Shown: positions 38,156 through 49,140 of the stretch, piece after piece | How the letters are laid out: each line of letters opens with the position of its first letter | How positions within the stretch are numbered: the stretch's first letter is position 1 | Assembly (NCBI GenBank): GCA_032207245.1 | Contig: CM063509.1 | Location: forward strand, 10,003,085 to 10,067,084 | Direction of reading: 5' to 3' | DNA length: 64,000 nucleotides | From: Pardosa pseudoannulata | Taxonomy: Eukaryota; Arthropoda; Arachnida; Araneae; Lycosidae | Position numbers and translations under genes: made by a program | The notes under the pieces: model-generated | What the model was told of the DNA's origin: nothing | Databases searched by the model: none | The model's input: only the letters and a program-made list of their open reading frames with translations

Positions 38156-41064
38156 TTCTTAAATATATCGTTTGATCTGTACTAAAAATGTAAATCATCT
38201 GGCCTTCTTTCAAATTATTTTTAACATATCAATTTCACTGAATTTCCTTATGCTTTAGAAGGGAGTAGTTATTGTTTATGTTAGTATATTTTGCTTCTTT
38301 TTTTTATACATTTACCATTACTTCTTAGTAAATCATTTAAGATTAGTTCTCAATTTAAGAATGTAACAACTTGTACATCTCTAACTACTACTTGTAAACT
38401 CATTTCAACAGAGTGCTGCCTTCAGTCATTTATCTGTGGGTCTAAGAGGATATAACTGAAATTGCCAACATTGAATATTTAATATTAACTACATGAGGAA
38501 GCAGAAAAAACAATACAGTAGTACACTAAGCAACAAATGGCTGAAAATGAAGATAACATACAAGGAATATCAAAAAATATCCTAATGAAGCAACTCTCCA
38601 GCCAAACTTAGTAATTTCTTGAAAATAAATTAAATTCTGCAAACCACCGTTAAGGTGTACCTGAATCTGCCACAATGAATTCCTCTTAATATGAAAAAAT
38701 TTCCTCAATCCATCACATTTTGAGAATTCTTTAGAAGAAAAAAAAAATATACCCCATAACAAAGCAGCAAATTCTCTAAGATACTATATTTTATTATAGT
38801 TTTTATTGAATTTATGCCTGATAAATATTCTTATTTTCGTTTGAAAAAGAGTATACCAAAAATTTTTCAAATAATTTAAAATTAAATATAATTTTTTCAA
38901 TTTTTAAAGAGAAAGAGCATTCTATAGGATTTGCTGCTTTATCATATAGTACATTTTTTTTAATTCATAAAATTCAAACCAGCGAGAAGGAATTTTATTT
39001 TCTAATAGGTTAACATAAAGAAGAATTCAAAATGACAGGTATAGACTTATCTTAGTATTTTACTTTAAAAAAACTGTACTATGACAATAAAGAAAAAAAA
39101 ATCACATACCTAACTTTTTTTAAAATGCGTTTTAAATTTTATTCTATACAAATATGCATATTTTCTATACAATTTTCAAACACAAATAGATATTAAAATT
39201 GCATTAGGTCTAAAAACTTTCAACATATCATATTTCAGTCTATCTGCAGTGAGAAAGTCTGTGTTAGTAATTATGTACCTTCAAAAGAATAAAACAAATT
39301 CTGCAGAACAAATTTTGAATGTCAAATGCATTTTAAAATAGTAAAGCATCTGCAAGTTTTAAAAATTTCTTTAACGAGTTAATAAGCTAGATTTTTTTCC
39401 TATGATACAAAAGATTTTATGACAATTTAGCTATGAACTTATAAAGGAAAATTACATGTCTGAAACGTTATATTGTAATCATTTAAAAAAAAAACCTTGC
39501 ATTTGAACTAACAAAAAAAGCCCTATCATCATGAAAATAATGGTTAATCGCTAGACAGGAGTAGAAGCCAAACAAAACAAAAATCAGTTTTTAAACAGCC
39601 CTGAAAGCCTGGTAAAAAAATTACCAAGATCTGATTAGATTAACTATTTTATGATTACAAAAACTTAAAAATTATGTTGAAAAAAATTTAACTAACAGTA
39701 GCTGATAAAAAAAATTTCTCCAGATTTTAAGCTAAAGTAGTATAAAATATCTTTTTAGAACAAACCAAACAGTGCTTTTGTCTTCCTATATACAAAGCTG
39801 ACTTTGAAAAGTTATTTTTGTTTTGATATATCAATATGCATTAAATTATTCATAAACTATTTTAGACTAAATTGGGCTTTTTCATCGCTGAATTTAATCC
39901 TGCAAGTACAAAATTTTCTTAAAGCCATAGTACATTTTAGATATTTGTTAAATTTCTGAATAACAAAGTGTTACAATAATAGTTAACTTCAATCTGCTAT
40001 TTATTCGTTGAAAAGTTCAAAAATATCATTTAACATTGCCACAAGCAAAAAATATTAGTACTGCACTAGAATAATACAAAACATTTTGTTGATATGAAAC
40101 TTAAATGCACTAAATATAAAACACAAATAGGTGGATAATTATTTTTGTTAGTGTCACACTATGGTTGTCTCAGTTTATGTCTTAACAACAAAAATGCATA
40201 GCAAAAAAATTACACATTTAGGTGCAACCTTTCACTTCTTTCAATTCAACAGTATATTATTTCAATGAGAATTCAAAACTTTTATAATTAAATCGCAATA
40301 CAGAACTTAAATATTTGTTAGAATTTAAGGTACTTTTCTATTAATGGGGCATCAATTGTAATTTCACATCCTTATATTATAAAATGCACTATAGATTATA
40401 AGGAGCTATACAATAACTTCACTATCAATATGCATGAACATCAATCTAGAAACAATCCCACAGACCTCTGGTGAACAAATCAAACTCATTTAATAGTTTC
40501 GTTCATACATTTTTTTATTCTAGTTTTGGTATCAATAGGTTCACATCTGTAGAACTCAGACAATGGGAACTAATAATCTTTCCTATCTTCAATATAAAAC
40601 AAAATAATATTTACAGTTTACACCAAATTATACCCCATTAATCAAAAAGTATTGAACAGTATCATCTTATTTTCTAATTTAAAATCAGACATTATCTTCT
40701 AAAGTACTTGGAAAAAGTTTTTATTTAAAAACAATCGAATATAAAAAGGATTACAAAATTGGAGCTACTTTGCATAACAATTCACTCTAGAATTAGAGTT
40801 ATACAGAATGTAAACATAACTAAGTTCACAAAAGTGCTCTTGCTGCAAATTTAATTACACAAACTAGAGAAAATTCATTATCACATGATACATTCAATTA
40901 AAAGGTCAAAACAGTAAAATCAGAATTTAACCATGGTAATAATTCACTTATAAAACGTATTATTTCAATTTTTTTATGATCCAATGTTAACTTTATTGAT
41001 ATACAAAAGAATAATTATTATTTTGACATGATAGATCTGGGCTTTACTCCTAATGATGATAAAA

Positions 41065-41574
41065 TTATTTTAAAAACTTTTCAAGAACATGGGCATCAGC
41101 TGGTTCTATTCGTTTGTAATAATGTGACTTAGTTTCCACAATTTCAAATCCAAATTTCTTGTAAAATTCGATGGCACTGTCATTATTAACTTGAACATGC
41201 AAAAATATACTGTCGAACTTTCCATCTTCCTTGACATAATTCAGTATGTGTTCCAGCATTTTCGTACCTATACCCAATCTTCGATAAGGTGCCAAACATC
41301 CGAGAGTCATGATATACAACTTCCGACAGTTGTCGAAAGCGTCAACACGACAGCATACAGCACCCACTACAATATCGTTGTAATACGCTAGCTTTGCAAG
41401 TTCACCTGCAACTAATATATCTTTGTAAAATTTATCATTATAACTAACAGGAAATACAACTTGGTTTAGTCTTTTGAGTTGTCTTATGTTGTGAGGAGTA
41501 ACATCACCCAGCTCTATTTTTCCACTCTTATTACTACGAGAATAAGATTTATCGGGAGCAAAATCTTCGATCAT
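41065..41574 (-). CDS. NAA50: N-alpha-acetyltransferase 50 (NAA50/San)
   Basis: GNAT-family enzyme that transfers acetyl from acetyl-CoA to N-terminal Met of nascent proteins. It is an associate of the NatA complex at the ribosome, and in flies (san) is needed for sister-chromatid cohesion. 169 codons, single frame with stop. Motifs: KIELGDVTPHNIRQLKRLN at about 19-37; substrate-binding loop FPVSYNDKFYKDIL; KLYIMTLGCLAPYRRLGIG, containing the acetyl-CoA loop RRLGIG at about 98-103; IFLHVQVNNDSAIEFYKKFG with the conserved catalytic-region His; and YYKRIEPADAHVLEKFLK at the C-terminus. Compared with vertebrate NAA50 it has about 18 extra N-terminal residues (MIEDFAPDKSYSRSNKSG) and lacks the short tail. 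An internal start is not obvious, so the first Met is used. No introns, unlike vertebrate genes: intron loss or a functional retrocopy. Confidence 0.95.
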   Translation of the reverse strand: MIEDFAPDKSYSRSNKSGKIELGDVTPHNIRQLKRLNQVVFPVSYNDKFYKDILVAGELAKLAYYNDIVVGAVCCRVDAFDNCRKLYIMTLGCLAPYRRLGIGTKMLEHILNYVKEDGKFDSIFLHVQVNNDSAIEFYKKFGFEIVETKSHYYKRIEPADAHVLEKFLK

Positions 41575-42251
41575 TTTTAAGAAACAGATTCAAAACGTTG
41601 AGGCACAATGAAGGATCAATTTTATTACCAAATTAATTATTTAAACAGTAAATAAAATGGTGTGTACGTTTACTTAACTGAAATTAAAAAATTTAATATC
41701 AAAAATAAACCCACAAAAAATATAAAAATAAACGTACTCTACATAAATAATGAAGACCCGGTAAAATCTCGCATTCTCCACTTCGCAATGAGATTCTGTT
41801 ACGGAATGAGTAGCTCATGAGTTTAAATTTAATGAATGAATCATTACAACCATAGAGTTATCTTTCAATTTGATCTGAAGTGTATCCTTATAGTAATAAT
41901 TATTTTTTTCAATCCCAGAGATAATAAAACAAGTTTTGCTGGATAAATGTTTTAAATGTGAAAAAATGTCAGTTAGAATATAACTTTCCTTTATATTATC
42001 TAATTTATTTGTTTTTTCTAATTTCGCCTACAAAATTCTCGTGAAAAATAGTTCGAATAATTTATTTTCTCGTCATGCATGTTACATTTATTATTTACTA
42101 TTTAAAGAGTATCAACTCCTTTGCAATTTCTTTCAGAACTTAATTAATTTTAATTTGATTTTTATAGGTCAAGTTTGTCAGTTTCTGTAATCAGATAAAC
42201 ATAAATCGACAAAATTAGCTTTTCGGTACTCAAATTCAGTTTTCTAAAATA
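41575..42251. other. NAA50 upstream region
   Basis: AT-rich 5' flank that should hold the NAA50 promoter. I see no TATA box at a convincing distance and no repeat until the SINE at 42,267. Confidence 0.4.
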
Positions 42252-42266
42252 TTATCTACTATACAA

Positions 42267-42519
42267 AACTAAACTCCTAGGTGTAACAGCCCCTAGGGCG
42301 CTAGGGCTTACGGTGATGGTCCTGGGGTGCGAAGCATATGTTCCGGTTAGGTGGTCAACCTGACGCGGAACTCCAGTGTTTAGTTCTCAATCATCCTTGA
42401 TCCTCAGTTTGTCTACCCACTGAAGGGATGAAAGGCTGAGTCAACCTTGCCCAGTCCGGCGATCGAACCTCGGACCTGTGTCGTGAGAATGCAAAACACT
42501 ACCCCAACGTCACTGGGCT
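42267..42519 (-). repeat. tRNA-derived SINE with 15-bp target-site duplication
   Basis: Minus-strand 5' end AGCCCAGTGACGTTGGGGTA (box A region), box B GAGGTTCGATCGCCGG about 45 bp later, then a GC-rich body. The 15 bases TTATCTACTATACAA flank it exactly at 42,252-42,266 and 42,520-42,534. A perfect duplication of this size is the mark of LINE-driven retroposition and suggests a fairly young insertion. Confidence 0.88.
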
Positions 42520-42532
42520 TTATCTACTATAC

Positions 42533-43560
42533 AAGGTGTCCCAAGAGGCCTTTTACAAACTTAACATGCTGGTCTGTCATATCATGATGAACAAGATTTA
42601 CATAGGAACTCGTGTACGAAAATGCAAACTGCGACAGCTAGAGGGTGATAATTGCAAAAAAAAACGGGAGAGTGGGAAAAATAATCATTTCAGGCGTGGA
42701 CGTTGAAGGAAAATGATGAATGAGTTTAGTAACGCAGAAATGGCTGACATGCATTACGTACATGGCGCCGCTTATGGAAATGGACCATCTGCGGCACGGA
42801 TGTACCTTGAGCGCTCCCCAAACAGACGTCAGCCAAGTCATGTTTTGTTTGGACAATTGCACTGCAGATTGCATGAATTAGCAGCTTTCGAAGTACGTAG
42901 CCACATCGGTCGAGAACATACTATACACGCACGCCGTCGTAGAGAAAAGTGAACGTGTCTTGGGTGTAGGTCGTTCCAACATAATGCGCATACTGCACGA
43001 GGACATGCAATACCTTACCACTTACAAAAGGTATAGGCATAAAGCAATTCGTCGCAACTTCACGAACTACTATAATTCCCTTCCCATTCATTTTCATGTT
43101 TACAACAGCCAATAGACAAACAATAAGCTACCCTTTCGTTTGAAACTAAAGCCAGATTGTCATGATTTGAGAATTTGCCCTACTGCGTAAAATCGCCTTA
43201 CTGTGCGTTGACGATTATCCCAAACGCATTGCATTCTCACTCTGGTATTTGCAACATCGGGTCGCAGAGCCAGATTTTACATCGTGGATTTTGTTTTCCG
43301 ATGAATCATGCATTACACAGGATGGTGTCCTGAACCTGCATAACATGCTCGTATGAGCGCATGAAAAACCCAAGGTGTACAAGTGCCCATGCACGTCAAC
43401 AACGTTTTACCATAAACGTTTGGGCTAGTATTATTGGTGACATGTTGATTGGCCCTTACCTTCTACCTGAACGCCTCAACGGAAATATCTATCGCATTTT
43501 TTTAGAAAGAGTTTTGCCGGATCTGATGGATGACATCCACAGACTATGCATAACGTCATA
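42533..43560 (+). pseudogene. DUF4817-type (IS630/Tc1/mariner) transposase relic
   Basis: Begins near an ACAAGGTGTCCCAAG terminus. The plus strand reads FSNAEMADMHYVHGAAYGNG and SPNRRQPSHVLFGQLHCRLH (the DUF4817 helix-turn-helix at the N-terminus), then RRRRE and, after a frameshift, SNIMRILHEDMQY. Near 43,225-43,350 it reads DDYPKRIAFSLWYLQHRVAE, ILFSDESCITQDGVLNLHN (first catalytic Asp in FSDES). At 43,390-43,555 it reads RQQRFTINVWASIIGDMLIG, PYLLPERLNG and LERVLPDLMDDI. Several frameshifts and stops. The C-terminal third with the remaining catalytic residues is gone and no right terminus was found. Confidence 0.8.
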
Positions 43561-44400
43561 GACGAATTACGGTCTATCTGGTACTTTACGGTGTATCTAG
43601 TCTATGCATAACATATTCTAGGCTTTATTTACTAAATTGTTGTTTATATTTAAGTTGCGTTTGATCTAACAAATTTTCATTATTCTCTGTTTTCACTTCA
43701 GAAAATTTTAATTCGTAAGGTACAACCGAACTTTTAACTGGTAACGTTAATGACATTTTTTTCAAAAATGCATTAACGCTTTTGTCTTAATAATCGTTTA
43801 CCTCTAAGTGTAATTTATCTAAAATAACTCCAAACATATTCCCCCCTCCCACCAAAAAATACTACAATGTATTATAATTTTTTTTGTAAGTATTATAATA
43901 ATAACAAATAACAATGTATTATAATTTTTTAAAAAAGGCTACATTGTAGCAGTTCTTTCTAATATCGCTCATGCCAGTTACGTAACAAATAAATAAATAA
44001 TTAGGAAAAAAGACAAAATTTTAATAAATAAATATTATTTTTGTTACATTCCAGAAGATTGAAATTCTGAAGGTTCATATTTTAAAACACAGCATTATGA
44101 GAAGAATGAATGAAAAATTCAAAGTAAAATGTTTGTAATTTATAACTTTATAGTTCCATCCAAAGTCTTGTAGATCATTAAATTTAATTCATAGTAAAAA
44201 GAAAACAAAGTACAAACTAAATAATGACATAAGTAGAAATGTCATTTTAAGGTTTTTAAAACAGTGAATTTAGCAATAGGGGTTTTGGGGAAACAAAACT
44301 TAACCCAATATCTCTATTTCCTTAACATTTAATTTTAAAATAATGCAGTAAATAGAAATATAAAACACAAATAATAAGCTATTGCTGCACATTACACACT
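43561..44400. other. AT-rich spacer, nothing recognised
   Basis: Between the DUF4817 relic and the copia element. It may contain the decayed downstream LTR of the copia element, but I could not define one. Confidence 0.4.
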
Positions 44401-44439
44401 TATTGAACAGGTCAACAACAACAAAGATGTTTTATATTA

Positions 44440-45260
44440 ATGTTAAGTAAATTTGTTATACATTAGCGAAAATCTTCATAAATATTCAAAATGACTTCTT
44501 TTAAGTGATTTTGTGAATAAATCTGCTATATTGCATGTAAAATGCCAAATATTCCTTTCTCAAATAGTTAAAAAATATATTTAAGTTAAAAATATATACA
44601 TGTTTCTAATATTCTGTATTCTATTATATGTAAAAAATTTGATTGCAGCTTAGCTGTCACAAAGAAGTGGCTTTTCAAGATTAAACTTATATATGATCTG
44701 AAATTGAGACAACATATTCTGTACATATTTTCTTTCACTGTTTCTGATGCAGTGAACTCAGCATCCATTAGACACTGTGCTATATATGTTTGGTGGTTTT
44801 CCATACAAGTGGCATTATTCCTAGGTACATGCAATATCCTGACCACAACCTCCTATGTTAAATATTACTTACCTCATTGGCATCACTATAAACTGTGAGT
44901 GAAAGAGGTCAATCACTGGGAAGATTGTATACTTAAACCTTTTGTTGAGGCTAAACAATACAATATACCTTTCAATTTTTCCCAGTGGGACTTCCCAGGC
45001 TTTTCTGAAAATTATAGAAGGGATGTAACACTAAGCAATAACAGGTCTGGATCTTGATGCTATATACACAAGGAAACTTAATATGCTTTTGTATGTTATG
45101 ATTTGACTAAAAAACTTTTCTTGGTTTGTTTTAGTACATTCTGTCATATTTGGAACAACTCCAGAGGCAAAGATTATGTATTTAAAAATATCTGTTAAAC
45201 ATTTTGATTAATTTTGAAATATAATCTGATTTATGAATAGATGCCTCCTTATCAAATCAA
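44440..45260 (-). pseudogene. copia RT end and RNase H relic
   Basis: Minus strand: YKSILSFLVYIASRSRP near 45,080, VYSDAN near 44,890, then PRNNATCMENHQTYIAQCLM and DAEFTASETVKE near 44,820-44,740, and ADLFTKSLKRSHFEYL near 44,510. These are the Y...G.L.Y.A..RPD, YSDAD and ADxxTK landmarks of copia RNase H and the pol C-terminus. Confidence 0.85.
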
Positions 45261-45269
45261 TCCAATTTA

Positions 45270-46095
45270 ACACCTAAAAGTGTATTAATAGGTTGTAGAT
45301 TTTTGATACTATAAATACTTTTAATTATGGGCACAACTTGTAAATTTTTTTGTTTTTAGCATACCTAGGGATGTCATCTGCATAAACTTTGACTACAGCT
45401 TTATTTTTAATTATTATAAACACATACCATCCAGGTACTTATGCAAATCTTGCTTTTAATAAGTTTTCATGCAATTGTATGTACAGACATCTTCAAATTT
45501 GATGTGATTTTTAAATTGCTCTATGCAATTTTAAAACATAGGTGGTCTTAACTTAGACTTCATAACCAGTTAGCTGCTGCAGATACAGATCTTTTTTCCC
45601 TGTAATTGTAAATAAATTCCTATCTAGTAAACACTGGGTTCAAACTAATACAGTTATAAATAACAAGATAAATAGCCTAATTAATAGAAATTGGTACAGG
45701 ACTATATGTTAGTTCACAGTCTTTGGCTTTAATCTATTTATTTCTCAATGCTATTAGTCTCTACAGCTTGCTAAACATCCTTTAGAGAATTTCGCTTAAT
45801 GAACACCCATCCTGATTCTATTACTTTGGCATTTTCAGGTTTTGAAATAGTGACCACACTTTGCGATGTTTCATGGTCTGCATCTGAATATCCATTGATT
45901 TCTGCTGTTTATCTACCTCAGCTTTTTTTCTTGAGTTACAGACCTCAAAATCTGAATATCAGTTTGGTATATTTCTCTCAATACTACTCTCCAGGAGCAT
46001 TCCTCTTTTGGTATGGTTTTAGGATTATCTCTTGATGCTTCCTTTTTTTCATTTTTATCCATAGCTTCCATCTTATTTAATTTTAATATATGTAT
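45270..46095 (-). pseudogene. copia reverse transcriptase relic
   Basis: Minus strand near 45,840-45,790 reads AKVIESGWVFIKRNS (the RT start motif W.F..K.N). Near 45,410 it reads VVKVYADDIPRYAKN, a decayed YVDD active-site box. Frames are broken throughout. The hAT insertion at 46,104 separates this from upstream RT remnants at 46,774-46,860. Confidence 0.75.
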
Positions 46096-46103
46096 AGCTT
46101 TAT

Positions 46104-46765
46104 CAGGACCTGATTATCGCATGTCCACTTGGGGTATGTGTCGTGCGCACAAAAATTTAGTCGAGTGCTTGAAACACATATTAAGTGGGGAAAAATTGCA
46201 AACTTATGATACCATCGTTAAGTTTTAATAAATTATTGAACAAGGTAATTTTGTTTGTCATGAACTATATTGTTTCCTATTTACTTTAATTTTACTGTTA
46301 TTTACCAGATAATTAATTCCCTCAACAAATCTGTGCACTTTTTATCTTATGGATATTGCATATTTATAAGACAGAATATTAGCAACATACCACTATAAAC
46401 CATTAAATCGTCTCATCAATTTATATTATTTTTAAGTCTATTATTATTTATTTTCTTCATCACAGAGCTTGTGAGTGTGACAAGGTAAAATTTAAAAAAG
46501 TGGGTCACTCTAGGTCTTTAAAAGTTCTTAATTTTTAGCACGGCTAAACAGAGATAATGATGATTGCTTTAAATGAAAATTTTGTGTTTTTGATTTTGAA
46601 TATTACTTTAATGCTAATTTCTTAAATCTATTTGCTAATTCAATGTTATAATTTTTATATGACTGTAATTATGATAATAACTTGTCGCTGTGAATTTGCA
46701 ATGGGGGTAGAGGGCACAAAAATTGGATTGTGCCCTGGGCACAAAGGTATCTTAGTCAGGTCCTG
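46104..46765. mobile_element. Non-autonomous hAT element, 662 bp, nested in copia
   Basis: Starts CAGGACCTGATTA and ends (minus strand) CAGGACCTGACTA. The 8 bases AGCTTTAT are duplicated exactly on both sides (46,096-46,103 and 46,766-46,773). No transposase. Subterminal words TTTTTGTGCCC occur on the right. The 8-bp duplication and CAG ends support hAT. Confidence 0.9.
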
Positions 46766-47068
46766 AGCTTTATTAGTTATGGAAAAATTGAAGTTATCAA
46801 TGTTATAGTCTAGCTTATTGTCCTTATAGTAATTTTGCACATCATTCATACATCTAAGGGTTGTTCCTTGAGATGTTCTATAAGAGATAACTAATCTTCC
46901 TTGGTAGTTTCATGTTATCTTTCCGTCCACATTCTTGTGAAAGTAATTTTATTATCATCTGAATCATCTTCATTTGACATATTGTCTGAATCCCTGAAAT
47001 GTTCAGATTTCCTTCCCATACACTTCTATGCTAGTTAATTCTGAATTGTTCTTTTCTTTATCTATTTT

Positions 47069-47680
47069 CTAGTCTTCAATGTAGTTTGACCTCTGAGGTG
47101 AATTGACTTCTACAGGTATAATTTCATTCCCCATTTTTGCTTCATCAAAGGTTGCATTTCTTGTTTCTATTATTAAGTTTTCTCCTGGAAACCATATTGT
47201 ATATCCACTTGTTCCTAATCCATATCCAACTAATATTTCTTTTATTTGCTCTAGGCAGTAACTTGTTCTTTCTATTTTGAGATTGATGAACAAAAGCAAT
47301 ACAGTCTAGTCTTTAAGATGATTAACATGGCACCTCTGAAACAGAATGCATAAGTAGTCAAAGACAATTTTCGAGGTAGTTAATAGCCATTATAGCTTCT
47401 ACCAAATGATATTGTGGTAATTTAGTAGGTAGAGCCTTAATTACCTTCTAAAAGAGTTCAATTGTATCTCTCTGCAAGTTTATTTATTTGCAGTGAATAG
47501 GTTTTTTTTCTCTTCAGGTTTGATTTCCAAAACTGTTAACATGTTTCTTATCTTTTGATTACAGTATTCAAGTTCACGATCACTTTTAAAGATCTTAATT
47601 TTTCTCTTAGTTTGTGTCTCTACAGTATAATAAATGTATATACTAATACCATAATGCATGCCTATAACGTTCATGCCATC
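47069..47680 (-). pseudogene. copia integrase relic
   Basis: At 47,640-47,550 minus strand: TKRKIKIFKSDRELEYCNQK, the integrase segment around the second catalytic Asp (SDxGxEY pattern). At 47,260-47,120: EILVGYGLGTSGYTIWFPGE then NLIIETRNATFDE, the integrase C-terminal GY.I..P....I.T..V.F.E pattern of copia. Confidence 0.85.
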
Positions 47681-47829
47681 TCAGTACAGAATTTGAATCA
47701 GTTGGAAATACATAACTCATTTGCATTAGATCTTTTATTTTTTTTATCCTACTCTCATTTATTAAAGTTTCGTAAAGGATGTAAAATTTAATGTTTTTCA
47801 GTACACATATATTTCTATTTATCTGAATA

Positions 47830-48739
47830 CAGTGAAACCTCTCTGAGCGGCCACCCCTCCATACTGAGAATATTTGGCCGCTTAGAGGGGTGGGCCGCTC
47901 TAAAAGGTTTTATTTACTATTATAAGATAATTACTATAAGGCGTAATATAAACAAGTCTGACATATATTCCTTATGTAAATGAAATTTAAAACATATCTA
48001 AAGGGAAAATAGTACTTTATTACATGCTTCTTTACATTTTTTTTTAAAGCCTACAATTTGTTTCTGTTTGTTCTGTAGTCTTCGTACTCCTTCAAAATAA
48101 AATTCTTTTCTTTAATGACTTTTATGATTTCCGTTCTTTCGCAGTTAAATAATTCAGCTAACTGTCTTGCCGATGTGGCCTTCGCATATTCACGCAGAAC
48201 TTCAGTGCTGTGCTTGAGATTTAGAAAAATGCATTTCGACATTGTTGCAACTCAGATCATTGACGAACTAATGAAATGAAACCGGTGTGAGTTATATTTT
48301 TGCTGACAAAGGTGCAATTCTTCCTTAACTTTACTGATTGGAATTCCAAACAAAGACTCTAGGACACCTTCAACGCTTGATTGTCCAGTTCCTCCCTCAG
48401 TTTCTATGGATGATGCAATAGGGTTTCCCTATCTGAAGGGTGTGGGGAGAATACAAAAGAGATAACAGATTCAATCTTTCTTGGAAAGGGGGGAAGGGAC
48501 CATAGGAATGGACTTCTCAAGTTATTCCTTTGTTTTATTTCTGACCATAAACCTGACCTTGAGTTTTTTTGCTCAAAATTAAAGCATGGAGTGAGTAGAA
48601 TTTCCCGAAAAATGAAAGGGGCAATCCCACTTAGTGGCCGCTAATACAGGTTATTTTACCATTAGGTCTATGAGTTGAAATATCTGTTAAATGAAAAAGT
48701 GGCCATTTAGAAGGGTGGCCGCTCAGAGAAGTTTCACTG
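47830..48739 (-). mobile_element. Pogo/Tigger-like element, 910 bp, N-terminal remnant, nested in copia
   Basis: Ends CAGTGAAACCTCTCTGAGCG and (minus strand) CAGTGAAACTTCTCTGAGCG, with TA outside both: about 28 bp of near-identical inverted repeat. Minus-strand frame 48,242-48,051 reads LKHSTEVLREYAKATSARQL, AELFNCERTEIIKVIKEK and ILKEYEDYRTNRNK, the psq/CENPB-type helix-turn-helix of Tigger or jerky-like transposases. The catalytic domain is missing. Confidence 0.85.
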
Positions 48740-48759
48740 TATATAATAATGCATACTTC

Positions 48760-49140
48760 AAGCTGGCAAAGAAGGATCTGTACAGTAGTTGTACTATTAA
48801 TAGTCCAGTTTCTTAATTTTATATTTTTGCTAGATTAATTTGTTTTATCAGATAAATAGCTTAATCCTTTGCACTCACTATTTAGTTTGCTTCTTTACCC
48901 TTCTGTACACTTTGCCTTAGATATTCTTCCATTACACTGTTTTTCAATATGACCTCATTTTCTGTAAACATAAAAAGTCTTTGAAGATATTTCCACTGTT
49001 GGAACTATATTTTTATTGTATTTTCTTGAATTTGCTAATGCTATTACAAAAAATTCTTGAAGTATACTTCTTCCTTCTTCTCTAATATTTTGTCTTCCAC
49101 ATTCACTCATTAGTTTAGCCTTTATCTTCTTAAATGTAAA
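48760..49140 (-). pseudogene. copia gag relic with zinc knuckle
   Basis: Minus strand reads FTFKKIKAKLMSECGRQNIR near 49,110 and FYVYRK-stop-GHIEKQCN near 48,960, a CCHC knuckle (CYxCRKxGHIEKxC type) with the first two Cys positions altered. Gag precedes pol in copia elements. Confidence 0.7.

Larger units (their letters stand above)
36041..41064 (-). other. NAA50: Probable long 3' UTR of NAA50
   Basis: About 5 kb downstream of the NAA50 stop, without transposons or coding signal. At its far end the minus strand reads AAAAATAAATAAAGAATTTG followed about 25 bp later by a T/G-rich TTTTGTGTCATTATTTTTG, a good polyadenylation signal with a downstream element. Long 3' UTRs are known for vertebrate NAA50. 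The exact end is inferred; several other AATAAA words occur. Confidence 0.35.

Noticed and set aside
38526..38762. 78-codon minus-strand frame downstream of NAA50
   Set aside because: Lies in the putative 3' UTR, no recognisable domain, no splice context.
41191..41391. Plus-strand frame of 66 codons
   Set aside because: Antisense shadow of NAA50.
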